The notes beneath the pieces are model-generated. The model did not search any database. It was given only the letters and a program-made list of their open reading frames with translations, and was not told the DNA's origin. DNA of 46,922 nucleotides from an uncultured Eubacteriales bacterium. Lineage in GTDB: Bacteria; Bacillota; Clostridia; Christensenellales; Borkfalkiaceae. How positions within the stretch are numbered: position 1 is the first letter of the stretch; each line of letters starts with the position of its first letter. The translations under genes and the position numbers were made by a program. Shown piece after piece: positions 1 to 8,437 of the stretch. The DNA lies in the NCBI GenBank assembly GCA_958421945.1, contig CATZMZ010000011.1:1-46922 (forward strand), written 5' to 3'.

Positions 1-2
1 CT

Positions 3-221
3 GCTAAAAAGGACGGACTTTCGGGCGGACAAATTGCAGGTATCGTAATCGGTTCGGTAGCGGTCGCAGGAATCGGCGGATTTGCAATCTTCTGGTTTGC
101 AGTCAAGAAAAAGACTTTTGCAGACTTGGGCGTAGCTTTGAAGAAAGGCTTTACGGCAATCGGAAACTTCTTCAAAACTCTTGGAGCAAAAATCAAAGCA
201 TTGTTCACCAAAAAGAAATAA
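3..221 (+). CDS. C-terminal end of a membrane-anchored surface protein (partial)
   Basis: The frame is open from the window edge to a TAA at 219-221, giving 72 residues. A Gly/Ala/Ile/Val-rich hydrophobic segment (about residues 8-32, beginning SGGQIAGIVIG) is followed by a strongly basic tail ending FTKKK. That arrangement is typical of a C-terminal membrane anchor with a short cytoplasmic stop-transfer tail on a Gram-positive surface protein. No LPXTG motif is visible in the part present. The bulk of the protein lies upstream of the window, so its function cannot be told. Confidence 0.7.
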   Translation, partial: AKKDGLSGGQIAGIVIGSVAVAGIGGFAIFWFAVKKKTFADLGVALKKGFTAIGNFFKTLGAKIKALFTKKK

Positions 222-238
222 GAGAAACAAATAACAAC

Positions 239-267
239 GAGCCGTTCGTAGTCAATGCGGACGGCTC
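239..267 (+). terminator. Hairpin after the surface-protein gene, possible weak terminator
   Basis: GAGCCGT (239-245) pairs perfectly with ACGGCTC (261-267) around a 15-base loop. Only a poor T-run follows, so termination would be weak. It sits between the stop at 221 and the next gene at 307. Confidence 0.35.
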
Positions 268-306
268 TAATTCTAAAAGGCGATATTTTAATTTACAGGA
301 GCGGAT

Positions 307-879
307 ATGGCTAACGAAAACAACAAAATCAAACTGCTTCTTTTGTGGGATATTTTAAGCAAAAACACCGATGAAAACCACGCAATGAACGCAGACGAGA
401 TAAGGGAAGAACTTGCAAAGCGTGGGATAAGCGTAATGCGTAAGGTGATTGCCGACGACATAGCCGTATTAAATGAATACGGATATGAAGTGTTGTCCTA
501 CAAGAAAAAGTATTACTATTATTACGTTGTAAGCCGTCCGATAGAAACGGCGGAAGTAGTTATGCTTGCGGACGTCATCAAGGCGTCTAAACTGACTTCT
601 ACGCAGAAAAATATAATGATTGAAAAATTGTCAGGTACGCTGTGTTCCCATCAGGCGGAGAATCTTTCAAAGCATATTATTTCGTTGGATAAAAGCAGAA
701 AAGGAAGTTCGTCTTTGATTTACAACGTGGACGCCATAGAGCGCGGAATAGAAGAAAACAAGCAAATCTCTTTCTTGTATTTCGACTATGACGAGAAGCA
801 CAAAAAAGTCTATCGAAAGAACGGCGACAGATATACGGTCAATCCTGCCTTTATGGTAACATTTTGCAAAAAAGAGTGA
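307..879 (+). pseudogene. WYL-domain transcriptional regulator, C-terminally truncated
   Basis: The 190-residue product has an N-terminal winged-helix segment (about residues 5-70) and the start of a WYL ligand-sensing domain (from about 140; core ISFLYFDYD, then YTVNPAFMV). Complete family members continue for well over 100 further residues after the NPxxxV segment. Here homology stops at about position 857 and the frame closes with an unrelated TFCKKE tail. AGGAG sits just before the ATG. The DNA-binding half is intact, so a truncated repressor is possible, but loss of most of the WYL domain argues for a broken gene. The next ORF continues across the breakpoint in another frame. Confidence 0.7.
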
Positions 880-1091
880 AGTATGGTGTAGCGACTAAAA
901 CAGCTGTATCTATATGCGAAACAATCTTCAATGATCGTGTTCTTGCGACTAAATTGACAAATATTATAGGAGACGATAATATATCATCTGAAAAATTATT
1001 AGAAGCTATAGAACAGAACAAAGAGGAAATATTTTCGAATTTAGTGCAGTATCCAGCCTATTTTGAAGATCGGTTAAAATTTTTATTGTAA
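864..1091 (+). pseudogene. Foreign C-terminal gene fragment fused behind the WYL regulator
   Basis: A 75-codon frame opens with TTG inside the end of the WYL ORF and has no ribosome binding site of its own. The peptide (KYGVATKTAVSICETIF onward, ending PAYFEDRLKFLL) looks like a natural C-terminus. It may be the tail of a large nucleic-acid enzyme such as a DEAD/DEAH helicase, but I do not recognise it firmly. The most likely history is a deletion or insertion at about 857 that joined the 5' part of one gene to the 3' part of another. Confidence 0.4.
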
Positions 1092-1135
1092 TATTTTCGT
1101 TTGGAAGAAACTTAGGTGGGGGTAATTGATATCGA

Positions 1136-1705
1136 ATGACAATAGAAAAAAAACTGTTTGAACGTTTGCAACAGCAATATTCGTCGATTATAAGCAATAT
1201 AATAAAGTCCAATGTCAGGTTCTATAGAACAAACCAAACAATCAAGTGGAGATTTGGATATGATGAAAGGGTTGCGATTTTTGCGTGGTGTGACAGAAAA
1301 ACTAATATTGTTACTGTAAATATGGCGGCTGTTGACTTTTCTTTTCAGCAAAACGAACCATTACATATTGAATATTTTCTTCTACACGAAATACGTCATA
1401 TCTATCAGCATTTAGAAATTGAAGATTATCGAAAAGATCCGGCGAAGTGTAACAATGCAGAGTTAGCAAAGAAGTGGTCTGAGGAAGAGAATAATTATGT
1501 AACCGCTTTGAATGAAGAAGGGAAAGAAAATGCGGGTTACTTCGCACAAGATATGGAGATGGATGCTTTTGCGTACGCTTACGCCGTAATGAAGTATAAG
1601 TACGGTGAAATCGGATACCTTTATATCCCCAAAGCGTACCAGCACGATGAATTTGATAAAATAGTCAATGAATGGTTGGCGGCATTCAAAAATGAAGGAC
1701 TATAA
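1136..1705 (+). CDS. Small putative zinc metallopeptidase-like protein (HEIRH)
   Basis: This 189-residue protein has no signal peptide. HEIRH at residues 84-88 fits the HExxH zincin motif and lies in a hydrophobic helix (FLLHEIRHIYQHL). An acidic segment, EMDAFAYA (residues 141-148), could supply the third zinc ligand. AGGTGGGG precedes the ATG by about 10 bases and supports the start. Similar short HExxH proteins occur on mobile elements, where ImmA/IrrE-type members cleave repressors, but the Arg in the motif and the overall sequence do not let me place it in ImmA. It stands alone between the WYL remnant and the conjugation genes. Substrate unknown. Confidence 0.6.
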   Translation: MTIEKKLFERLQQQYSSIISNIIKSNVRFYRTNQTIKWRFGYDERVAIFAWCDRKTNIVTVNMAAVDFSFQQNEPLHIEYFLLHEIRHIYQHLEIEDYRKDPAKCNNAELAKKWSEEENNYVTALNEEGKENAGYFAQDMEMDAFAYAYAVMKYKYGEIGYLYIPKAYQHDEFDKIVNEWLAAFKNEGL

Positions 1706-1719
1706 ATGGGAATAGCAGT

Positions 1720-1767
1720 GTAGCTATTTCGTATTAGAAAGACATCTTTGTTATACGAAATAGCTAC
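1720..1767. repeat. 15-bp perfect inverted repeat
   Basis: GTAGCTATTTCGTAT (1720-1734) and ATACGAAATAGCTAC (1753-1767) are exact reverse complements separated by 18 bases, directly after the metallopeptidase-like gene. No T-run follows either arm. It could be an RNA hairpin or a protein-binding palindrome. Confidence 0.7.
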
Positions 1768-1774
1768 AACAGAC

Positions 1775-1811
1775 AAAAAGCACAAGTTACCCACGTATCT
1801 TGTGCTTTTTT
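1775..1811 (+). terminator. Rho-independent terminator
   Basis: AAAAAGCACAAG (1775-1786) pairs with CTTGTGCTTTTT (1799-1810) around a 12-base loop, and the right arm runs into T residues. The A and T tracts make it plausibly bidirectional. It ends the 1136-1705 transcript. Confidence 0.8.
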
Positions 1812-1936
1812 GTATGCTTATCTTGTGTTTTTGCTGTCGGACAAAATCTTTGAATTTGACAGCTGCATTTAGTTAAATATTCGTGGGGAATTTAAATAAA
1901 AAATAAAATCGAGATAAGCAAACAGCGAGTTCGTAA

Positions 1937-2236
1937 AATGGGTTTGGAGGAGCGCGGTCCCCATATAAAGCCTATTATTGCTTTAGTTTAGGATATTATT
2001 TATATAACTTAAACGGGATAAAGAGCAAAACGGTAGGCGACGGACAGCACGGTTCGGCGCGGTGGGCGACTAAACGCGAGATAAAGAGAACGTACAGGCA
2101 GATACCGTTCACGCCGAACAAGTGGCGGAAACAGGCGAAGAAAGGCTTAACCCCGACCTGTATAAACGAAAAAGGAATAGAAGAAGTTCTTCCTCAGGGG
2201 ATAGTTGTCGGCTGCAAAGGAAAGGGCAAAAATACG
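1937..2236 (+). pseudogene. 5' remnant of the coupling-protein frame, no start codon
   Basis: The frame of the gene at 2237 is open back to a TAA at 1934-1936. The peptide from about 2030 (GDGQHGSARWATK, then TPNKWRKQ and GIVVGCKGKGKNTV) is the segment that precedes the nucleotide-binding domain in VirD4/TraG proteins of Clostridia elements. No ATG, GTG or TTG occurs in this stretch, and the expected N-terminal membrane helices are absent. The gene has therefore lost its 5' end. Confidence 0.65.
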
Positions 2237-3829
2237 GTGGCTATAATAGACACGGACGACGTACACGCGCTTATGATAGGCGCGGCGGGCGTAGGTAAAA
2301 CCGCGTACTGGCTGTACCCGTGCATAGAGTACGCTTGTGCGAGCGGAACGTCCTTTTTATCGACCGATACCAAGGGCGACGTTATGCGGAATTACGGGGA
2401 GATAGCGAAAGAGTACGGGTATAAAGTTTCGGTGATAGATTTAAGAAATCCCACCAAATCCAACGGGAACAATCTTTTGCATCTCGTCAATAAGTATATG
2501 GATTTATATAAAGAACACCCTGAAAAGTTAGCGTATAAGGCGAAAGCGGAGAAGTACGCGAAGATTATATCCAAAACCATTATACTGTCGGGTGCGGAGT
2601 CCTCGTCGTTCGGGCAGAACGCATACTTTTACGACGCGGCGGAAGGAATACTCACGGCAACGATACTGCTCGTGGCGGAGTTTTGCGAGCCGCGAAAACG
2701 GCATATAGTGTCGGTGTTTAAGCTCATACAGGAATTGCTCGCGCCGTCGGAAAAGTACGGAAAGAATCAATTTCAGGAACTGACGGAAATGCTGCCCGAT
2801 ACGCATAAAGCTAAATGGTTTGCGGGTTCCGCGCTTAACGTTTCCGACCAGACGATGTCAAGCGTAATGTCTACCGCGCTGTCGAGACTAAACGCCTTTC
2901 TCGATTCGGAATTAGAGCAGATACTCTGTTTCGATACGGAGATAGACGCGGAGAAATTCTGTTCGGAAAAGTCCGCGATATTCATAATAATGCCGGAAGA
3001 AGCCCCGACCACGTTCTTTATGATTTCGCTGATCATTCAGCAACTGTATAGAGAGATACTTGCCGTGGCGGACGAAGAGGGCGGGAAGCTTAAAAACAGG
3101 TGCATGTTCTTTTGCGACGAGTTCGGAACTATTCCGAAGATACAGGACGCAGAAATGATGTTTTCGGCGTCGAGGTCGAGGAGATTGCAGATAGTGCCGA
3201 TAATACAGAGTTTTTCGCAGTTAGAAAAGAATTACGGCAAAGAGGGCGGGGAGATAATCGTAGACAATACCCAGCTGACTATATTTGGCGGATTCGCGCC
3301 GAACAGTACTTCGGCGGAAATATTATCGAAAGCGCTCGGAACGAGAACGGTGCTTACGGGGTCTATAAGCAGAGGGCGCAACGAGCCGTCTGAGTCGCTG
3401 CAAATGACCGAACGCCCGCTTATGAGCGCGGACGAGTTAAAGGCGATGCCGAAAGGGCAGTTCGTGGTAATGAAAACGGGCGCATATCCTATGAAAGTGA
3501 GATTAAAACTGTTTTTCGAGTGGGGAATTTCGTTCGGGAAACCTTACGAAGTAAAGGAGAACGCAGAAAGGAAGGTGGAGTATGCGGACAGAAAGGAACT
3601 GACGGAAAGAATAGTAGAGAAATACTGTCCCGACTTGAAATCCGAAGAAACGGGAAAGCCGAAGCCGAGCGGAAGAGCCGGCAGGCAAATACAAGCGGGA
3701 GCGAGAAGAAATATCTCGCACGACGGAAGGAGAACCGACAGACCGTTTTTAAGGACGTCTGTTAAAAGACAGCTGCCGTTTAATCAAATACGGATAGCGG
3801 AAGGAGAGAAAAACGATGGGCAGGCTTGA
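2237..3829 (+). CDS. VirD4/TraG-type conjugal coupling ATPase, N-terminally truncated
   Basis: Coupling proteins are membrane ATPases that deliver the relaxase-DNA complex to the type IV secretion channel. The 530 residues from GTG 2237 contain Walker A (GAAGVGKT, residues 15-22), Walker B (FFCDEFGTIP, about residues 290-300) and TraG-typical segments such as SRSRRLQIVPIIQSF and NTQLTIFGGFAP. The C-terminus is complete, with a basic, low-complexity tail. Homology continues upstream without a start codon, and the usual N-terminal transmembrane helices are missing, so a product made from 2237 would be soluble and probably inactive. Codon use is clearly richer in G+C than the sugar locus downstream. 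It overlaps the next gene by 14 bases. Confidence 0.8.
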   Translation: MAIIDTDDVHALMIGAAGVGKTAYWLYPCIEYACASGTSFLSTDTKGDVMRNYGEIAKEYGYKVSVIDLRNPTKSNGNNLLHLVNKYMDLYKEHPEKLAYKAKAEKYAKIISKTIILSGAESSSFGQNAYFYDAAEGILTATILLVAEFCEPRKRHIVSVFKLIQELLAPSEKYGKNQFQELTEMLPDTHKAKWFAGSALNVSDQTMSSVMSTALSRLNAFLDSELEQILCFDTEIDAEKFCSEKSAIFIIMPEEAPTTFFMISLIIQQLYREILAVADEEGGKLKNRCMFFCDEFGTIPKIQDAEMMFSASRSRRLQIVPIIQSFSQLEKNYGKEGGEIIVDNTQLTIFGGFAPNSTSAEILSKALGTRTVLTGSISRGRNEPSESLQMTERPLMSADELKAMPKGQFVVMKTGAYPMKVRLKLFFEWGISFGKPYEVKENAERKVEYADRKELTERIVEKYCPDLKSEETGKPKPSGRAGRQIQAGARRNISHDGRRTDRPFLRTSVKRQLPFNQIRIAEGEKNDGQA

Positions 3830-4076
3830 TTTTTTGTATCGGAGCGAAGTCTCTAACAGGGCGGTTTCCACTTTTTTATACCTCAAAGACCGCGCTGACA
3901 AAAACGGGGAATGCTGGCCGTCGATACCGACGATTGCGAAAGAACTTAAGGTTTCGGAATCGACTATCCGCCGCGCGGTAAAGGAACTAAAAAGAGAAAG
4001 GCTTTTAAAAACCGAACAGAGATACCGCCCTAACGGCGGCAAGAGCAGTTTATTATATATTTTAACGGAGAGATGA
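3816..4076 (+). CDS. Winged-helix DNA-binding protein (HTH_36-like)
   Basis: The 86-residue protein has the typical opening MGRLDFLYRSEVSNRAVSTF and a winged helix at about residues 33-65 (IPTIAKELKVSESTIRRAVK is the helix-turn-helix). Small proteins of this type follow traG in many Clostridia integrative elements and resemble the DNA-binding part of RepA/DnaD-like initiators. GGAAGGAGAG lies 8 bases before the ATG, within the end of the coupling-protein gene, so the pair is translationally linked. A role in element regulation or replication is inference. Confidence 0.75.
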   Translation: MGRLDFLYRSEVSNRAVSTFLYLKDRADKNGECWPSIPTIAKELKVSESTIRRAVKELKRERLLKTEQRYRPNGGKSSLLYILTER

Positions 4077-4080
4077 ATTT

Positions 4081-4164
4081 ATGATTTTATTGTTAGTCGG
4101 GATAGGCATAATTAGCGGAACGATAGCGATACTTCTTATACGGAAAAACCGAAAAGAGAAGTAA
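4081..4164 (+). CDS. 27-residue single-span membrane peptide
   Basis: ATG at 4081 follows the previous stop by 4 bases, with GGAGAG upstream. The product is one hydrophobic helix (MILLLVGIGIISGTIAILLI) followed by the basic tail RKNRKEK. Its place directly after traG and the winged-helix gene fits the small membrane ORFs found in conjugation modules. Function unknown. Confidence 0.55.
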   Translation: MILLLVGIGIISGTIAILLIRKNRKEK

Positions 4165-4182
4165 GGAGAAAAAGGTAAAAGT

Positions 4183-4269
4183 ATGGCAGGAGCGATTAAA
4201 AATCGCCCCTGTCTGATAAAACAAAAAATATATCGTTCCTTACAAGGGAATAGTCCGCCTTTATTCTGA
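4183..4269 (+). CDS. 28-residue ORF at the end of the conjugation module
   Basis: ATG 4183 has AAGGAG about 14 bases upstream, overlapping the previous stop, and encodes MAGAIKNRPCLIKQKIYRSL plus eight residues. A second frame just downstream stays open to about 4361, so this may be the front of a frameshifted longer gene. The first codons overlap a small hairpin (CAGG-GCGAT / ATCGC-CCTG, about 4188-4213). I do not recognise the peptide. Confidence 0.3.
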   Translation: MAGAIKNRPCLIKQKIYRSLQGNSPPLF

Positions 4270-4511
4270 CAGGTGGCAGGTGTCACCGTGACGTGTGCAG
4301 GAGAACTTACCCATTATATTTATTTAAAAGCAGAGAAGATAAGGCTTTTATGACGCGTGTATGAATTTTGGATATACTGAAAAAGTGAATTAAAGTATTT
4401 TATATGCGTTTTTTTATATTTACTTGAACACTGTAGATATTCTGACCTTTTTATTAAAATAATAAAGCTTATCATTTGTTCGACGCAAAAAAAACAGTTT
4501 GTTTGCAGTTT
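4270..4511. other. AT-rich intergenic boundary segment
   Basis: No gene is supported here. Composition changes from the G+C-richer conjugation genes to the AT-rich sugar locus, so one boundary of the inserted locus probably lies here. A T-rich weak hairpin at about 4483-4508 could end the minus-strand regulator transcript but is not convincing. Confidence 0.4.
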
Positions 4512-5234
4512 TTATTGCTTTTTAAATTTAATCGGAGAAATGCCTGTTCTTCTTTTGAAAGTTTTTGAAAAGAAGTTATAGTCGGAGAATCCAACTAAAC
4601 TTGCCACTTCGGCGAGAGAATAAGTCCCGTCTAATATTAAAGTTTTTGCATATCTTATTTTTTCTTGAATAGCATAATCGATTATTGATTTTCCGACTTC
4701 CTTTTTGAAAATCGATGAACAATGCGATGGTGAGTAATTTATTGTTGCGGCAATTCCGGTAAGCGATATGTTTTCGTTTAGGTGCGTTCTGATATAACTT
4801 TTTATTGAAGCAACAATGGGGTGTTCTTTTTGATTTTGTAATTGAACGGATAATTGAATGAGAAGGAGTTTTGTTAAAAGCTCATATCTGATATCTTGAA
4901 AATTAATAGTATAAAAGTATATTGATTCAATAGTGTGTAATAACGATTTTATGGTTGGAGTAAATGCGTTTTTGTTATAAATCGGCAAATCAATTGCTTC
5001 GTCAGATAAAAAATTTAAACTATAATAGCTTGCATTCGACGTATAATTTCTCTTTCTGTTACTGCCTTGTTTTATTACAATAATATCATTTTTACAAACA
5101 GAATAATTGATGTTGTCAATAACGTAATCTAATTTGCCTTCTAAAACAATGGTTATATCATAGTATTGAATGTTATCATGTAGTTTGACTGCCGGCGAAT
5201 TAACTATGTGTTTAAATAAAAACAAGTTTATCAT
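4512..5234 (-). CDS. AraC-family transcriptional regulator
   Basis: From the ATG whose first base is 5234 the protein has 240 residues (MINLFLFKHI start). The N-terminal half is a cupin-like sensing domain (YYDITIVLEGKLDYVIDN). The C-terminal half carries the two AraC helix-turn-helix motifs (SLTGIAATINYSPSHCSSIF and SLAEVASLVGFSDYNFFSKT) and ends with the family signature FKRRTGISPIKFKK. The frame extends to a TTG at 5336, but that TTG is the first half of the -35 box, so the inner ATG is preferred. It is divergent from the sugar operon and is its likely activator; the ligand is presumably a sugar. Confidence 0.88.
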   Translation of the reverse strand: MINLFLFKHIVNSPAVKLHDNIQYYDITIVLEGKLDYVIDNINYSVCKNDIIVIKQGSNRKRNYTSNASYYSLNFLSDEAIDLPIYNKNAFTPTIKSLLHTIESIYFYTINFQDIRYELLTKLLLIQLSVQLQNQKEHPIVASIKSYIRTHLNENISLTGIAATINYSPSHCSSIFKKEVGKSIIDYAIQEKIRYAKTLILDGTYSLAEVASLVGFSDYNFFSKTFKRRTGISPIKFKKQ

Positions 5235-5299
5235 AAAATAATACCAGAAAAAGCTGAAAAAATAGTAAATAATCCTAACTGTTAAGCGGATAATTCTAA

Positions 5300-5305
5300 T
5301 ATAAT
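5300..5305 (+). promoter_or_regulatory. Candidate -10 box for the sugar operon
   Basis: A perfect TATAAT lies at 5300-5305, placing a start at about 5312 and an 80-base leader before the GH2 gene. The matching -35 position (about 5277-5282, AACTGT) is poor, as expected for an activator-dependent promoter. AACTGTT occurs at 5277-5283 and again at 5335-5341; it is a possible but unproven regulator half-site. Confidence 0.4.
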
Positions 5306-5307
5306 AG

Positions 5308-5336
5308 ATTATAGAAGAAAAGATATCTAATGTCAA
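5308..5336 (-). promoter_or_regulatory. Consensus sigma-70-type promoter for the AraC gene
   Basis: On the minus strand TTGACA (5336-5331) and TATAAT (5313-5308) are both perfect consensus and are separated by exactly 17 bases. The predicted start near 5301 gives a 66-base leader before the ATG at 5234. The -10 box lies two bases from a plus-strand TATAAT, so the two promoters must compete for polymerase. Confidence 0.85.
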
Positions 5337-5391
5337 CTGTTTTATTGTTTTCTTTTTAGATGTTGTTTGGAGCTAAACAGGAGTGTAATAA

Positions 5392-8300
5392 ATGAGTGAT
5401 AACAAATATGAATTAGTAGATTTTTTTGCTAACATCGCCGGCGGAAATAAAAGATTGATTACGAGGACGCCTCGTTTAAATCCTGTAAAGCCTTTAAAAG
5501 TAGAGCACAAATCGTTGAATGCTATAGATAAAGTAAACATTGTTTACCCTGAATTCAATGAAGAGAGAGAATATAATAATTATTTATTAGAGAAAGATAA
5601 ATTAAAAAAACATTATAAACCCTTTTTGAACAATTACGCTAAAAGCGTTTCATCGCCGATAACAGAGAGAAATCTTATAGATTTTGTTTATAGAAAAGAA
5701 ACAGAAGAAGATAAGAAGGATTTTACGTCGGTTTTACAGGGAAAAGGAATTTGGGAAACAATAAAGATACCTCATTATGTAGGACCCGAAGGAATATGGA
5801 ACGCATTTTATAAAACAGATTTGGTTTTAGAAAAAAAGAATCCGGATAGTGAGTACGTTATTGATTTTGAAGCTGTGGATTATATAGCGGAAGTGTATCT
5901 TAACGGTAGAATGGTGGCGAGGCATATCGGGTTTTTCGCGCCGTTTTCCGCTATTATAACAGATTATATAAAGGAAGGAAATAATAATTTACTCATAGTG
6001 GTAAAAAACGACATTCCTGATAAAGGGACAAACTTTAACGGTTATGTTCAATACGGAAATAAGGTGTATGCTGCTACCGGTTTAGGGTACGACGAACCGT
6101 ATTTGGGGTGGCATCATTGTCCGGCAGGAGCGGGGATTTTCGGCAAGATAAAGTTTGTAGAATGCAAACAACAAAGGGTTACTGATATTTTTGTACGTCC
6201 TGACATTGATAATTCAAAAATAACGGTTTCGACCACATTTTATAATTTCTCAAAGATACCGTTAGATTGTAAAGTTTTTTATTCTATAGAGGGAAGAAAT
6301 TTTAAAGAGAAAGTAACAGATAATTTTGCGGGAAAAATCTCTAAAGTATTTACAGAAGAGAATTATTTAGAGGAAGAATTTGTAATACCGAATTTTAAGA
6401 CCTGGACGCCAAATGAACCCTATTTGTATCAGGTTACCGTTTCACTTAAAGATAATAAAGGAAATATTATAGATGAGCGTCAAACACATTTCGGTATGCG
6501 TAAATTTCATCAGGAAGAAAATAGTTCGCCTAAAGGAAAGTTCTATTTAAATAATGAAAGAATAATCTTGCGCGGCGCAAATGAAATGGGGCATTTACCG
6601 CGTTGTGTAATGGAAGGTAATTACGAGCAACTGATCGATGATATTTTAATTGCAAAGGTTGCCGGTTTGAATTTTTATCGCTTAACTCAAAGACCTGTTT
6701 TAGATGATATATATACATATTTTGATATGCTCGGTATGATGTGTCAGACAGATTTCCCCGCGTTTTTATTTATCAGAGAAAGCGTTGCAGGGGAATGCTT
6801 TAAGCAAGTTGACGAAATGGAACATTTAACGAGAAATCATCCTTCCGTTGTAATAGAAAGCTTTTGCAACGAAACGGTCGATAGTTGGGATTATGGGTGG
6901 CAACAATATGGATTAAGCCGTGTTAGGATGCAGAATTTTTTTGACGGCGCAAGACAAGTTGTGTTAATGAGTAATCCGGACAGGGTGGTTAAGTATTGTG
7001 ACGGTGAATATTCTCAATTAGCCGAGTCGTATGGTGTGTCCGATTTCCATTGTTACACTTATTGGTATATCGCGCACGGAATTGCTCCCGGTAAATTTGA
7101 AAAAGGCTATTTGCCTCCGTTCAGGCCGGAATGGATGTCCGGCTGCGGCGAATATGGCGTTGACGGTTTGGATAGATATGAGCTGATGAAAAAATATTTT
7201 CCGAAAGAATGGCTGCCTAAAACCGTGGAAGAAGCTTGGTCTCCAAAAATAATTGCGAAATCTCAGTGTTTTTCGTTGCATAGACAATTTTTCCCTGAGC
7301 AACATAATATTTTAGATTGGATTCGTTGTAGCAGAGAGTGGCAACGACAAGCAATAAAGAAGTACGTTCATTGCCTGAGACGGAGAATTGACGTTGTGCA
7401 AAGTACGGCAGTACATTTATTGATTGACGCGTGGCCATCCGGCTGGACTAAGGCCTTGGTCGATGTAGACAGGATTCCAAAGCCTGCTTATTATGCTTTG
7501 AAAGAAGCAAATATTCCAATTCGTATCAGTCTTAGAAAAGACAAAGAAATAGCATATAACAACGATACCTTAATTGTAGAGTGTTACGGGTTAAACGATA
7601 CAATAAAAGATGAAAACGTAAAAGTTTTCGTAAGCGTATATTTTGATAAAGAGTTGCAATTTACAAATTATGCCGAACAAAACGTTTCGGCGGTCGCTAC
7701 AACTTATCTGGGAGACGTTGTTATTCGACCTAACGGTTTTACGGGTAAAATATCGGTCGTGTCAAAAATGGTTTTTAACGGGAAAGAAACGTTTGACATT
7801 GCAGAGTTTGAAACAAAAGATTTGAATAAAAAAGCTTTAAGCAAGCCTATTATCCTGGGTGATAAATTAAGGGAAATAGAACTGTTATGCGAGGACAAAA
7901 TAAATGATAATGTGATATTCTGCGATAACGTTGAGTTTAGAAAGAATCAATCACAGTTAGAAGAAAAAGCATTTAACGGCGCAAGAGTCGTTATTTTTAC
8001 TAACAGACCGATCAACGTTCTGGATGAAAACATTATTTTTAAGATACATAACCTCGAAGAAGAAATAGCTACTACAAAAATAAGGGTTTACCACAATAAA
8101 GATAATTCGATTGTTAAAGAGTTTCCCGATAATGCGTTGAGGGATATTTATAATAAAGATATAGACTGTAAAGACTTAATCGCATGGTTTCATTTTGATT
8201 GGGAAGGAAGCGATGAGATATTATATGATTTGCTCGATGAAAGCAATAACGCGAATTCGTTAGCAAAGAAACATAAAATGGTTATGGCTTCGAAAAAACA

Positions 8301-8409
8301 CGGTAAAGGTCAAATTATACTTAGCACATTATCTGCACTAAAGGGTTGTTTCGGAACAAACCCATATTACGATAAGCTTTTTATCAATTTGATTAATTAT
8401 AATAAATAA
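5392..8409 (+). CDS. Glycoside hydrolase family 2 enzyme
   Basis: The 1005-residue protein has no signal peptide and is probably cytoplasmic. Residues 125-260 form a GH2 sugar-binding jelly roll (GPEGIWNAFYKTDL, VDYIAEVYLNGR). An Ig-like domain follows to about 370, then the TIM barrel, which opens with FYLNNERIILRGANEMGH. The likely acid/base is Glu494 in FCNETVD and the nucleophile Glu587 in SGCGEYG, matching the NE and E positions of GH2 retaining enzymes. About 300 extra C-terminal residues are beta-rich and of unknown role. AGGAG lies before the ATG. As the first gene after the AraC regulator, it probably hydrolyses the imported oligosaccharide. Beta-galactosidase, mannosidase and glucuronidase activities cannot be told apart. 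Confidence 0.85.
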   Translation: MSDNKYELVDFFANIAGGNKRLITRTPRLNPVKPLKVEHKSLNAIDKVNIVYPEFNEEREYNNYLLEKDKLKKHYKPFLNNYAKSVSSPITERNLIDFVYRKETEEDKKDFTSVLQGKGIWETIKIPHYVGPEGIWNAFYKTDLVLEKKNPDSEYVIDFEAVDYIAEVYLNGRMVARHIGFFAPFSAIITDYIKEGNNNLLIVVKNDIPDKGTNFNGYVQYGNKVYAATGLGYDEPYLGWHHCPAGAGIFGKIKFVECKQQRVTDIFVRPDIDNSKITVSTTFYNFSKIPLDCKVFYSIEGRNFKEKVTDNFAGKISKVFTEENYLEEEFVIPNFKTWTPNEPYLYQVTVSLKDNKGNIIDERQTHFGMRKFHQEENSSPKGKFYLNNERIILRGANEMGHLPRCVMEGNYEQLIDDILIAKVAGLNFYRLTQRPVLDDIYTYFDMLGMMCQTDFPAFLFIRESVAGECFKQVDEMEHLTRNHPSVVIESFCNETVDSWDYGWQQYGLSRVRMQNFFDGARQVVLMSNPDRVVKYCDGEYSQLAESYGVSDFHCYTYWYIAHGIAPGKFEKGYLPPFRPEWMSGCGEYGVDGLDRYELMKKYFPKEWLPKTVEEAWSPKIIAKSQCFSLHRQFFPEQHNILDWIRCSREWQRQAIKKYVHCLRRRIDVVQSTAVHLLIDAWPSGWTKALVDVDRIPKPAYYALKEANIPIRISLRKDKEIAYNNDTLIVECYGLNDTIKDENVKVFVSVYFDKELQFTNYAEQNVSAVATTYLGDVVIRPNGFTGKISVVSKMVFNGKETFDIAEFETKDLNKKALSKPIILGDKLREIELLCEDKINDNVIFCDNVEFRKNQSQLEEKAFNGARVVIFTNRPINVLDENIIFKIHNLEEEIATTKIRVYHNKDNSIVKEFPDNALRDIYNKDIDCKDLIAWFHFDWEGSDEILYDLLDESNNANSLAKKHKMVMASKKHGKGQIILSTLSALKGCFGTNPYYDKLFINLINYNK

Positions 8410-8437
8410 TTTAATAATAAACGGAGGAACGATAAAA

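Noticed and set aside
3100..3393. Plus-strand ORFs in other frames within the coupling-protein gene
   Set aside because: They are shadows of a G+C-richer gene with clear conserved motifs in the main frame.
5235..5336. Longer AraC reading frame starting at TTG 5336
   Set aside because: The TTG is part of a perfect TTGACA -35 box whose TATAAT lies inside the supposed coding part; the inner ATG at 5234 gives the normal family N-terminus.
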